The notes under the pieces: generated by a model
Told to the model about the DNA's origin: nothing
The model's input: only the letters and a program-made list of their open reading frames with translations
The model's database searches: none
Program-made: the position numbers and the translations under genes
Part shown: one piece after another, positions 42,011-50,360 of the stretch
Layout of the letters: each line of letters opens with the position of its first letter
Numbering within the stretch: the first letter of the stretch is position 1
From: DASXUX01 sp036504595
GTDB lineage: Bacteria > Planctomycetota > SZUA-567 > H5-PLA8
NCBI GenBank assembly: GCA_036504595.1
Contig: DASXUX010000004.1
Location: forward strand, 105,646-169,645
Direction of reading: 5' to 3'
DNA: 64,000 nucleotides

Positions 42011-43612
42011 ATGGTATCAAGTATAGTTCATACAAGGTTTTCGTCGGACGAGCAGAACGAAAACTCGACCGAAACTCAGTTGCAGGCGATTCGCGATTGG
42101 GCAGAGCGCAACAGTTATTCTATCGTCGCTGACTATATCGATGAAGCAACGACCGGCCGCGATGATGATCGTCTAAACTTCCTAAAGATGTTTCGGGATC
42201 TCAAATCCGGAACAGTCAAAGCGCAGGCGGTTCTCGTTTACAAGATGTCGCGCTTCTTCAGAGGCGTCGAGTATGGCAGCATGTACGAAAGCCGGCTGGA
42301 GCGTCTGGGCGTAAAGCTCATCAGCGTCACCGAGCCCCTGCCAGAGAACGAGGCGCTGGCGAAACTGAACAAGAACATGGTTCGAGTCTTCGACGAATTC
42401 ACTAGCGACAACATCGGCAAGCAACTGGTCGCAGAGACGGACGGTCCAGTTCTTGGCAATGACGGCAAACCACTGGGCAGCGGCGGCATCAACGCGATCC
42501 TGCGCAGCCCAATCTACAAGGGCGTCTTCATCTACAATAAATTCGGCTATCGCAAGGTCATGAACGGTCTGGGCATCGACGGCGGGCACATGAGCAAGCA
42601 TCGCTATCGCAAGCCGGAGAGGGAATGGGTTTCGGTATACAACGCAGACTGGCGCATCGTCTCGGATGAACTTTGGGAGGCCGCCCAAAAAGCCCGCGCG
42701 GCGAACCAGCGCGAAGGCTTTGGCCACGGCTGCAAGCGCGCGTCCTTTCTGCTGACGGGAAAGATCGTTTGCGGGGTCTGCGGAAATAGCTGCGGCGGGA
42801 AATGGCAGAAAAGCAAGAACTCAACATTCAGCGAAAACAGCAACTACTTCTACTACCGCTGTCGCGATGCGATGGACGGCAGCGATATTTGCGCGAACAC
42901 AACGAAGATTCGGGGAGAACAGTTTGAGGATGCGGTCGTCAAGAAGCTGCTGTCGGAGTTTCTCGACGAAGACTTCATCTGCGATGTCGCGAAGGCGATC
43001 CTCGCGATGCAGGAACAAGATGCCGGCGGCAGGCAAGACGCTTCGCGTTCAGCGCGTCGTCAGAAGTTGATTGAAGAGCAGGGGAGATTGGCTGATCTGG
43101 CGGCCAAGGCTGGCGGAAGTATCGAAATGATTGCAGGCAAGATCAGGGAGTTGGAACAGGAGCGGATCAAAATCGACGCTGCTGTACCGGCTGCGCCAGC
43201 AGCGAAGCTTGATCCGGAGCGGCTCAAGCCGATGGTCAGAGCAAAACTCAAGGATTTGCGGGGCCTCGTCCAGGACGCAGTTGGCATGGATGACTTGCGC
43301 TGCGTCCTCAAGAAGTTCATTGATGCGATCCGCATCGATCCGGACGGCCGAGTCTACATCAAATGGCGGGAAAGGGCGGTCTACGACATTCTCAAGATCG
43401 AGCCGCCGGTATCCGAAATGAAGTTGGCGAGAACGCACCAACTTGATTCCGGACACAGTCCGAATGGCCTGCGCGAATGGCATCTGCTGTCAGTACCGCA
43501 TCGCGATCGCCGGCCGTTGCCAGCGGACGGCGCCTGCGGGCCAGAGGAGATCCTGAACCTGCTTCCGCCTCCTGATGTATGTTCGGACTCTGGAGCACGC
43601 CAAGCTGCATAA
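42011..43612 (+). CDS. Large serine recombinase, apparently internally shortened
   Basis: ATG 42011 follows GGAGGAAAG. The N-terminal resolvase domain is present, with the catalytic Ser in TRFSSDEQ (about residue 11) and VLVYKMSRFFRGVEYG. After DEFTSDNIGKQLVAETDG the sequence jumps to SGGINAILRSPIYKGVFIYN. Most of the recombinase-domain segment usual here appears to be missing, in frame. The zinc ribbon (VCGVCGNSCGG, YYRCRDAMDGSDIC), coiled coil and C-terminal part are intact. These enzymes integrate and excise phages or elements. Activity is doubtful if the deletion is real. It is not the missing half of the remnant at 27 kb. Confidence 0.85.
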   Translation: MVSSIVHTRFSSDEQNENSTETQLQAIRDWAERNSYSIVADYIDEATTGRDDDRLNFLKMFRDLKSGTVKAQAVLVYKMSRFFRGVEYGSMYESRLERLGVKLISVTEPLPENEALAKLNKNMVRVFDEFTSDNIGKQLVAETDGPVLGNDGKPLGSGGINAILRSPIYKGVFIYNKFGYRKVMNGLGIDGGHMSKHRYRKPEREWVSVYNADWRIVSDELWEAAQKARAANQREGFGHGCKRASFLLTGKIVCGVCGNSCGGKWQKSKNSTFSENSNYFYYRCRDAMDGSDICANTTKIRGEQFEDAVVKKLLSEFLDEDFICDVAKAILAMQEQDAGGRQDASRSARRQKLIEEQGRLADLAAKAGGSIEMIAGKIRELEQERIKIDAAVPAAPAAKLDPERLKPMVRAKLKDLRGLVQDAVGMDDLRCVLKKFIDAIRIDPDGRVYIKWRERAVYDILKIEPPVSEMKLARTHQLDSGHSPNGLREWHLLSVPHRDRRPLPADGACGPEEILNLLPPPDVCSDSGARQAA

Positions 43613-43689
43613 GTCTTAAACCAGAACGGCAGGTATCCGCTCCGCGCTGCCTGCCTTTTTTGTTACTTTACTTTTGTGGGCAGGGATCA

Positions 43690-43980
43690 ATGATCGTCCC
43701 CCGCGACCTGAACGTCCATCACTGCTTTTTCTGCAAGAAGCCAATGGATGACGAGGATTTCGTCCGCTGCGGTGTGGGCATCTTGCCGAAAACCTACCTA
43801 TTCTTCGACTACATCTGCCACCGCTGCTCCCACCATGGGCGTTATGTTGTTAACCTGGACTGCAACGTCGGCCCGGTCGAGGCACACATGCTGCTGGCGG
43901 ACCTGATTCAGAACGGTGAGCCGCAGCAGTATCGAGCAGATTGGGATGCGATCGACTGGGGCAACACTTCGGAGTCGTAA
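43690..43980 (+). CDS. Small protein with two CxxC knuckles
   Basis: ATG 43690 starts a 96-residue protein with HHCFFCKKPMDDEDFVRCG and YICHRCSHHGRYVV, two CxxC pairs spaced as in a zinc ribbon. The acidic C-terminal half (AHMLLADLIQNGEPQQYRAD) has no match I know. It follows the recombinase by 77 bp and may be cargo or an accessory protein of that element. Zinc binding is inferred from the cysteines. Confidence 0.65.
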   Translation: MIVPRDLNVHHCFFCKKPMDDEDFVRCGVGILPKTYLFFDYICHRCSHHGRYVVNLDCNVGPVEAHMLLADLIQNGEPQQYRADWDAIDWGNTSES

Positions 43981-44054
43981 ACCAAACACGGATTCTGCGC
44001 CATGGTTGAAACTGCTGCAGCCTGCGAACGAGGTGAACTATATTTCACTCCAGT

Positions 44055-44351
44055 TGTTATCCGATCTTCAGGCGAGGGCTCGATCGCTCGAAGGTCCACG
44101 GCCTGCTTACGCTGGACGCCCCCCGAACACCAACGCCGGGGGATTTCCCGATCGCGTGGGCGAAGGATTTCGGCAAGAGGCGCGTGTTCTGTACCTAGCT
44201 GGGCCACCGCGTAGACGTGTGGAACGAGGACGCTCCGGGCAAGCGCGAGAACTCGAAGGAGGTTTCGCTGGCGTACCAGAAGCACATTCTCGCCGGCATC
44301 AAGTGGTCGCTGGAGCTGGAGAAGTGCGACGCGACGCCGCAACAGAAATAA
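44055..44351 (+). pseudogene. Remnant of a ThuA-type (trehalose-utilisation-like) protein
   Basis: In one frame the sequence reads RSKVHGLLTLDA, then DFPIAWAKDFGKRRVFCT, a TAG stop (44196-44198), then LGHRVDVWNED and AYQKHILAGIKWSLE to TAA at 44349. This is the C-terminal third of ThuA-domain proteins, which are frequent in Planctomycetota-like genomes beside Gfo/Idh/MocA enzymes. The N-terminal two thirds are gone and the internal stop confirms decay. Confidence 0.75.
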
Positions 44352-44468
44352 CTCAGCGATCAGTGCACAGTGGCGCCGGCAGCGGGAGCAGGAACGGCCT
44401 TCTGCTGCCGGCGACGTTTTTGTGAATAACGGAATAACGGAACCTTTCATCCTCCGCCATTAAGCACG

Positions 44469-45692
44469 TTACTCAGGGAGTTTCGTGCGCGTCCCCGTCT
44501 CTCCGTGCGTCCCCGTATCTCCGGGAATACGCCCTGAGATAGCCAGCAGATATTCAATCAGGTTCACCTGCTCCTTGAGGCTGCGCTCGATGGCTTCCAG
44601 TCCGCGCGCAGAAGTTGAGGCGTCCACTTTTGGGGACCGGAGAACTCTCGCCCAGCCCAGCATGGATGCGAGCGGCGTGTGCAGTTCATGCGACAAGACC
44701 GCCAGAAACCCGTCGTTGGCCTTGCTGGCGCATTCGGCTTCGAGTTTCGCGGCCAGCAATTGTTCCTCCGCCCTCCGCCTCTCGGTTGCATCATGGAGAA
44801 CGACGACCACGCCGAGTATCTGGCCATCGGGATCGCGGATGGGCGCCGCGCTAACTCTAATGGGCGTCCGGTGCCCATCTCTGTGAATCAGCGCCGTGCA
44901 GTTCGCCAAGCCCGGCGCACTGCCTTCCTTCAGCACCTGTGCGACGGGGTTATTGGCCGGCTCGCGCGTATGCTCACTGGCGATCCTGAAGACCTCCGTC
45001 AATGGTCGCCCCACGGATTCATCCGACTTCCAGCCAGTCAGTTGCTCCGCAACGGGATTCAAAAACGCTACTCTTAGTTCCATATCCGCGGCGATCACCG
45101 CGTCACCGATGTTGCCCAATGTGGCCCGTAGCTGCGCTTTGCTCTCCTCCAAGGCCGCTGTGGCAGCCATGAGTTTTTCATTCTGCTTCTGCTCGGTTAG
45201 ATCAGAGACAACCACGCAGAAGGCCGATGCGCCTTGGGACGGAAAGGCGTTGATGGCCAGGAATGTTGGGATGGACTCGCGCGCTCTGGTCGTCAGCGTG
45301 AGTTCTCCAGTGACGCGGCAGCCTTTGCGGGCATCTTCCAGCAGCGTCTTGTAGGCGGCACGGCTGCCGGGCGCCACGATGTCTTCGAACAACGCGGCCG
45401 GCAACTTGCCAGCCATGCCCAGTAGCTCTGAAAAACGCCGATTATGGTAGAGAATGGTGCCGCCAGCGCTGAGTGTGACGGCGCCTTGCTGCATCTCTTC
45501 GATGAACAGGCGGTAAGGACGGTCCGCACTCTCGAGGGTGAAGACCTGATTGCCTGCGGGGCCTTTTGTGACTAATGCATCGACCTGACCGTTGCGGATG
45601 GCATCCAATGTATCCTGCGCCTCCTGCAACTGGCGGCGCTGCTCTTCGACTTCGCGTTCAAGCTCTGAGACTCGTGGGTTCTCGTCGATCAT
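44469..45692 (-). CDS. PAS-domain histidine kinase truncated before its ATPase domain
   Basis: ATG 45692 after GGAGC is preferred. The 407-residue protein has an N-terminal coiled coil (SELEREVEEQRRQLQEAQDT) and two PAS domains (GGTILYHNRRFSELLGM; MELRVAFLNPVAEQLTGW). A HisKA helix pair carries the phospho-accepting His in LAVLSHELHTPLASMLGWAR. After LIEYLLAIS the frame runs into a short tandem repeat (GDTGTHGETGT) and stops. The whole HATPase domain is missing. It cannot phosphorylate itself but might be phosphorylated in trans. It is the last gene of the decayed kai operon. Confidence 0.85.
   Translation of the reverse strand: MIDENPRVSELEREVEEQRRQLQEAQDTLDAIRNGQVDALVTKGPAGNQVFTLESADRPYRLFIEEMQQGAVTLSAGGTILYHNRRFSELLGMAGKLPAALFEDIVAPGSRAAYKTLLEDARKGCRVTGELTLTTRARESIPTFLAINAFPSQGASAFCVVVSDLTEQKQNEKLMAATAALEESKAQLRATLGNIGDAVIAADMELRVAFLNPVAEQLTGWKSDESVGRPLTEVFRIASEHTREPANNPVAQVLKEGSAPGLANCTALIHRDGHRTPIRVSAAPIRDPDGQILGVVVVLHDATERRRAEEQLLAAKLEAECASKANDGFLAVLSHELHTPLASMLGWARVLRSPKVDASTSARGLEAIERSLKEQVNLIEYLLAISGRIPGDTGTHGETGTRTKLPE
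44488..44520. repeat. Short tandem repeat at the kinase truncation point
   Basis: GTCCCCGTCT / CTCCGTGC / GTCCCCGTAT / CTCCGG units. It encodes the aberrant C-terminus of the PAS kinase and matches the CCCCGTCT repeats inside the ligase gene at 12867-12894. Confidence 0.75.
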
Positions 45693-45733
45693 TATATTTG
45701 CTCCTGTTGTCTTAAACATTCACACGCCGAAAC

Positions 45734-46078
45734 TTATTTCCGCGGACGCAGGTCCAGGCCGATCAAGACGCGTTCTTCGTCCGTCAGATCTCCGACCATC
45801 CGGCGCAAGGGCAGCGGCAGCTTCTTGACCAAGGTGGGCGCGGCGATGATTTGTTCGCCTTCGGCCAGTGTGGGATTCTCGTAAATGTCGATGATCTCCA
45901 GTTCATACCTGCCCTTGAGATGCTCTTCGCAGGTGCGTTTTGTGTTTTCGATGGCCAACTGCGAACGCGGGGTCATGCCGGTAATGTACAGGCGCAGCAC
46001 GTAGCGGCCCTGCTTTCCACCGGGCTGGAGCGCTCTTTCGAATTCAGCGGCCTTGTTGTGTATTTTCTTTTGTGGCAT
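45734..46078 (-). CDS. kaiB: KaiB-like protein (114 aa)
   Basis: The core YVLRLYITGMTPRSQLAIEN, LEIIDIYENPTLAEGEQIIA and APTLVKKLPLPLRRMVGDL is the thioredoxin-like KaiB fold. KaiB binds KaiC in circadian or stress timing systems. It has an N-terminal extension of about 24 residues beyond cyanobacterial KaiB. AAAAGGTG precedes the start. It is paired with another KaiB 18 bp upstream, a layout common in non-cyanobacterial kai operons. Confidence 0.92.
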   Translation of the reverse strand: MPQKKIHNKAAEFERALQPGGKQGRYVLRLYITGMTPRSQLAIENTKRTCEEHLKGRYELEIIDIYENPTLAEGEQIIAAPTLVKKLPLPLRRMVGDLTDEERVLIGLDLRPRK

Positions 46079-46096
46079 TCGCGCACCTTTTCGCTG

Positions 46097-46420
46097 TTAG
46101 GGCTCGGGCCGAATATCCAGCCCGACGAGGACACGTTCAGTATTAGAGAGGTCGCCGATGATCTTGCGAATCGGCTCAGGCAACTTGCGGACCAGCGTGG
46201 GGATTGCGACGATCTGGTCGCCATCGGCGAGTTGTGGATTCTCGATCAGGTCGATGACCTCGATGGCGTAACGTCCAGCTAAGTGCTCTTCGCAAACCTT
46301 CTTCAGATTGCCGAACGCTCGGATTGACTTGGGCGTCTGGCCCGCCACATATAATCGCAGGTTCCACCGCTCGGGACAGACTTTTCCGCCCTTGGCGGTT
46401 GCGCCGGGTCTTAGTTTCAT
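46097..46420 (-). CDS. kaiB: KaiB-like protein (107 aa)
   Basis: The core WNLRLYVAGQTPKSIRAFGN, IEVIDLIENPQLADGDQIVA and IPTLVRKLPEPIRKIIGDL matches KaiB; AGGAGAAGG lies before the start. It is close to the second KaiB and follows the truncated kaiC. Both copies are full length, so they were kept, or lost less, than KaiC. Binding to another KaiC elsewhere in the genome is possible. Confidence 0.92.
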   Translation of the reverse strand: MKLRPGATAKGGKVCPERWNLRLYVAGQTPKSIRAFGNLKKVCEEHLAGRYAIEVIDLIENPQLADGDQIVAIPTLVRKLPEPIRKIIGDLSNTERVLVGLDIRPEP

Positions 46421-46503
46421 GCCCTTCTCCTCATTTAGCTATGCGTTTGCTGGCGCCCACCCTGCGACTGACCGCCATTTTTCTGCGGTCTCGCGCAAAG
46501 CTT

Positions 46504-46785
46504 TCACAGGCGCTTGATGTCGAAGCCCATCGAGCGAACATTCTGCGCAAGTTCCTGGGGGTTTTCTTCAAAGGACATGAATACGCCGGGCTCGTTAAAT
46601 TTCATGGCCCCGCGCACCACAAATTCCATTGCCAGAACCGTCTTGCCGCAGCCCGCACTGCCACAGACGAGCGTGGGCCGTCCACGAGGAAGGCCACCCT
46701 TCGTGATTTCATCAAGCCCCTGTATTCCCGTGGGGCATTTCGGGAGAGACTGCTTGACCTCAGGCGCGCCGGCCCGGTCCTTCAT
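46504..46785 (-). pseudogene. kaiC: KaiC-like ATPase, truncated to 93 residues
   Basis: ATG 46785 follows AGGGGGAA. The sequence CPTGIQGLDEITKGGLPRGR, Walker A (GSAGCGKT) and VFMSFEENPQELAQNVRSMG is the start of the KaiC CI domain. It stops after GFDIKRL, where full-length KaiC (about 500-570 aa) goes on through Walker B and the CII kinase domain. None of the missing part is found in other frames before kaiB. It is most likely a deletion remnant; a functional short form cannot be excluded. Confidence 0.85.
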
Positions 46786-47309
46786 CAGGTTCCCCCTTTT
46801 TTTGATTAGCTGATATGCTTTTTCTAAAATAGAAGGATATTCCCAAGATGATGCTTTGTCACGAGGCAAATAAATCAAATCGGATGCGTGGACATAAGAA
46901 CATCTCAATGATCAGTCACCTGTGAACAGTGATCAGTGAACAGTGGCACCGGCGGCGGGAGGAGGAAGGATTCCTGTTTCTGTTTGCCGGCGGTATTTTC
47001 TTGGGAAGAACTCAAAACGCAAAATGTAAAGATAGAGATGAAAATAGCAGATTTTAACACAAAAGTGTAAAGGGACACGGAGGGGCACAGTGGGAGCGAC
47101 TGCTGGCCGAATTAGGCCGACGCCGAGAGCCTGCCAACCGTGCAGGAAGCGGCGATGTCCGGCAAGGAGCGTGGATAATAAATCGCTTGGGCCAATCGCG
47201 CACAGGCCGCACTTCTTCAACCTGACTTCTTCTTGTCAGAGGGCCAAAGCGCTCCCGGCTCCTGCCGGGCCTCACTAATATGGTAATCAATCAGATAGGT
47301 TTCTTATCG
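46786..47309. other. Spacer upstream of the kai remnant
   Basis: No gene is seen. 46790-46900 is AT-rich and is a likely promoter for the minus-strand kai genes. A short tandem repeat lies at 46908-46945. The rest, next to the 3' end of the GH57 gene, shows nothing. Confidence 0.5.
46908..46945. repeat. Heptamer-type short tandem repeat
   Basis: Units GTGAACA / GTGATCA / GTGAACA, with further ATCAGTC-type copies before them. A degenerate relative (GATCAGTGCACAGTGG) lies at about 44359. Confidence 0.8.
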
Positions 47310-48905
47310 TCACGCGTATACACGGTAATCGATCTCCTGAAAAATATTGTCGCGCCACTCCATATCCTGAACTGACGCTTCTACCAGGCAGTTTTGGATA
47401 AGCCCATGAAATAGATCGTTGAAGCGATGCAAGTGTTCACGCGTACGCTTTTCCGCGTAAGAGACCACTGTGCCTGCATTCATGATGAAAGCCCAGTCGC
47501 TGGACTGCGCCAAAAGCAGTTCGCGCGCGGTTTGTTTCAGCGCGCGATGTTGCAGAGGATTGGGCGAGGGAAATCGCTTAACCAATTCCTGCATCCGCTT
47601 CTCCGCAACGTGGAGATGGCGGTAGATCCAGTTGTTGGCGCCGCTCAACCAAACCTCGTAGTAGCCCTTGTCGCCCCAGGAACTGGCACTGACTTCGACA
47701 ACCTGGTGGCGACGGAACTGGTCCAAAAACCGTGAGGGCGTGGTGAGTGCGATTTCCTTTTGGTCATAGGCTACCTTGCGCATGAGGAAGTTGAGAAACT
47801 GCGGGCCTTCGTACCACCAGTGCCCGAATAACTCGGCATCATAGGGAGCGACAATGCAGGGCGCCACGCCCAGCGTGTCGTTGAGCCAGCAAGCTTGACG
47901 CTGGCGGTTGAATAGGAAATTTCCAGCGTGCGCGGCCGCTTTATCGGCGGCCCAACGAGGGACGTAAGGCTGTTTCTCTCCGTGGCCGGCTTTGCTGGTG
48001 ATGCGGTGATACTTAATCCCCACGTTGCGCCGCAGGCCGTCGGAGGCGAGAAACGGTTTAATGTAGTCGTACTCGGCCTCATAGCCCAAGTCGCGGTAGA
48101 ATTCGCGATAATCCCCGTCGCCTGGATAACCCTCTTCGCTGGACCATACCTGTTTGCTGCTTTCGCCGTCTCGCGCAAAAGCCGCCACACCGCTGGGGCA
48201 GAGAACTGGCCGGAATGGCCCGTAACGCGGGCGAGGCGCGCCGAACGCGACGCCATGCGTATCGACAAAGAAGAATTGGAGTCCCGCTTCCTTCAGGTGC
48301 CGGTCTAGACCTGGCGCGTAGGCGCATTCGGGCAGCCATATCCCGCGCGGAGCGCGGCCGAAGTGCTTCCGGTAGTTCGCCACCGCGACATGCAATTGAG
48401 CATGCACGGCGGACTCCGTCGCCATCAGCGGCAGGAAGCCGTGCGTCGCACCGCATGTGACGATTTCAAGATAACCCTTTTCCTGATAGTGCCGAAAGCC
48501 GGCAACCACATTCCGGCCCCACTTGTACTCGAAGATTTCGCGGCATTGCGCAAAGTGTTCTTGATATGCTTTGGCTGCGGCATTCATCGCCGTACCGGCG
48601 GTGCGCTGAACCTCCATGTCGGTCAGTTGTTTCAGTTTTACCAGTTTGTGAAGATAGCGCTCCTGCAGCAGGGGATCAGCCATCATTTCGCACAGTGGCG
48701 GACTCAGACCCATTGTAAAGCAGGCGTTGACGCCATCCCGTTCAAATCCCTCCAACATCGCCAGCAACGGGAGGTACGTCTCCGACATGGCCTCGTAAAA
48801 CCACTCTTCTTCCATGAACTCCGGGTATTCCGGGTGCCGCACGAATGGCAGATGTGCGTGCAATACAATAGCCAGATAGCCGCGCGCCAAGCCGTTGCCG
48901 CTCAT
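47310..48905 (-). CDS. GH57-family 1,4-alpha-glucan branching enzyme
   Basis: The 531-residue protein has GH57 motifs: LAIVLHAHLPFVRHPEYPEF, GLSPPLCEMM, GIWLPECAYAPG (nucleophile Glu193) and VAPYDAELFGHWWYEG (acid/base Asp356). A C-terminal helical domain follows (ARELLLAQSSDWAFIMNAGT), as in branching enzymes of this family. It makes alpha-1,6 branches in glycogen-like glucan in the cytoplasm. Its start overlaps the stop of the DUF4912 gene (ATGA), so both are translated together. Convergence of function with MalQ at 50.4 kb points to alpha-glucan storage or remodelling. Confidence 0.92.
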   Translation of the reverse strand: MSGNGLARGYLAIVLHAHLPFVRHPEYPEFMEEEWFYEAMSETYLPLLAMLEGFERDGVNACFTMGLSPPLCEMMADPLLQERYLHKLVKLKQLTDMEVQRTAGTAMNAAAKAYQEHFAQCREIFEYKWGRNVVAGFRHYQEKGYLEIVTCGATHGFLPLMATESAVHAQLHVAVANYRKHFGRAPRGIWLPECAYAPGLDRHLKEAGLQFFFVDTHGVAFGAPRPRYGPFRPVLCPSGVAAFARDGESSKQVWSSEEGYPGDGDYREFYRDLGYEAEYDYIKPFLASDGLRRNVGIKYHRITSKAGHGEKQPYVPRWAADKAAAHAGNFLFNRQRQACWLNDTLGVAPCIVAPYDAELFGHWWYEGPQFLNFLMRKVAYDQKEIALTTPSRFLDQFRRHQVVEVSASSWGDKGYYEVWLSGANNWIYRHLHVAEKRMQELVKRFPSPNPLQHRALKQTARELLLAQSSDWAFIMNAGTVVSYAEKRTREHLHRFNDLFHGLIQNCLVEASVQDMEWRDNIFQEIDYRVYA

Positions 48906-49849
48906 ACTTGTCCCCTTCCTACGTTCCGTCTTTCATCGCGGCGGAGTTCCAAGTGTGAACGCGGACTAGACACAGACGGCGCAATGGCGCCAAGCTGTTC
49001 AGCGGGCACTCGGCCCACTTGTTCCGCTGCTGCCGCGCGCCGCGCATTGCTCGATCCCACCGGCGCGGAACTGCGGAGCTCCTCGACGGGAAGTCGGAAG
49101 AACGCTCGCCGCTCGTCCTTTCTCGTTTCTTTTGCGCCAACGCGAGCTACTCTTCCGCTGTAGTCCTCGCCATCTGGCAAGGACATCCAGCGTTCCTCAA
49201 GGGAGGCAGATACTGTCGCCTTGGGCATCCGCACTTCGTCGCTCTTCACTAGCGAGAGGAACTGGTCTTGCATATCCGTGAACCCCAGTTCCACGCGCAA
49301 GCACGCGGCAGGCGCTACCTTCAAGTACCAATTGCCGGCGCCGACGTCGACATCCACCATGTAAGAACTCATATCGCACAAACTGCTGACGCGCAGCACC
49401 CAGCGAAGTCCGCGCTTGGCATCTGCCGCGTGAACTGAGGTCAACTGCCGCAGTGCGCAACCATTGAGTTCCCAATATAGAAAGACCCATTCAGGATCGC
49501 GCACCATCGCGACCAAGCGGTCAAGCCCGTAATTGTCCGAAAGAAACGGGCCATGGTCTACGAAGGGGGCCGCTTCAATATTGAGAGGTTTGACAGGAGG
49601 AGCCGCCACCGCAGGCACGGGCACGCGTTCCCGCGGAAGACGTCCGCTGGATTGGTGCAGACCAGTGGGCGGGGTAAAGGGCGCTGCTTTTCGGCGGATC
49701 TTCAAATTTGGGAGCGGGGCGTGTCCAAACGGCAAACCTACGATAGCGATGCCGGCTAAACGGGGTCGCTCAGCGACGTTTCGTCTCTGTGCGCTCTTCA
49801 AGTTTCGCTTTTGGGGCAACATCCGCGACTTGGACCGACTCAACATCAT
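48902..49849 (-). CDS. DUF4912 domain protein
   Basis: The 315-residue protein has a basic N-terminal region, then NYGLDRLVAMVRDPEWVFLY WELN, the core of DUF4912, and a beta-rich carbohydrate-binding-like segment (VDVGAGNWYLKVAPAACLRV). The tail is disordered and charged. DUF4912 proteins are often encoded next to GH57 and other alpha-glucan genes, as here, and probably bind glucan. Start ATG 49849 follows AAGGTGG; ATG 49822 is also possible. The gene is coupled to GH57 by a 4-bp overlap. Confidence 0.87.
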   Translation of the reverse strand: MMLSRSKSRMLPQKRNLKSAQRRNVAERPRLAGIAIVGLPFGHAPLPNLKIRRKAAPFTPPTGLHQSSGRLPRERVPVPAVAAPPVKPLNIEAAPFVDHGPFLSDNYGLDRLVAMVRDPEWVFLYWELNGCALRQLTSVHAADAKRGLRWVLRVSSLCDMSSYMVDVDVGAGNWYLKVAPAACLRVELGFTDMQDQFLSLVKSDEVRMPKATVSASLEERWMSLPDGEDYSGRVARVGAKETRKDERRAFFRLPVEELRSSAPVGSSNARRAAAAEQVGRVPAEQLGAIAPSVSSPRSHLELRRDERRNVGRGQV

Positions 49850-50360
49850 TCCACCTTGGCGCTCAGGCCTTCAAGAGAGTCTTGATTTTAGCTGTCAACT
49901 CAGACAGGACATGAACTTCGTCCCGCGGACGACTGCAGCCTTGCCCTAATGCAGGACCAGCGTGCAGCCTGCGAATTATGCGCCATCGCAGCTTGTTCTT
50001 CGGCTTCGTGGCAAAACTCCGGAGCGGCGCAGCCCACGCAAAACGAACGGAATGTATCAGCCGAGGCAAGAGGGGTATTTGGCTTTCGGGGCTGCCATGG
50101 AGCGCCAAGGCCACGATATCTATGTGGGTGACCGACTGAAAATCATCTGGGGATGTCTGATTTTGAAGATCTGCGGTGTTTCCACACTGTCCGATTCCCG
50201 CTATCTGACGATGTTCCGCCCGAAGGCTAACATGCGGGCGCGCCACGGACTCCTATCGAGGGCTAATCTTGAATCATGTGGCCGAAAGCGCGTGGATGAG
50301 ATTCACCCATTATCTTGACGCTGGCATATTTCCTGCTGCGTCAGTCAGGAGATACTCCAT
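49850..50360. other. Divergent spacer between DUF4912 and malQ
   Basis: No supported gene. Open frames on both strands (up to about 127 codons) lack recognisable content. Promoters for both divergent transcription units should lie here. Confidence 0.5.

Noticed and set aside
49863..50246. A 127-codon minus-strand frame upstream of DUF4912
   Set aside because: Mixed composition without any recognisable motif; the same DNA is more likely a divergent promoter region.
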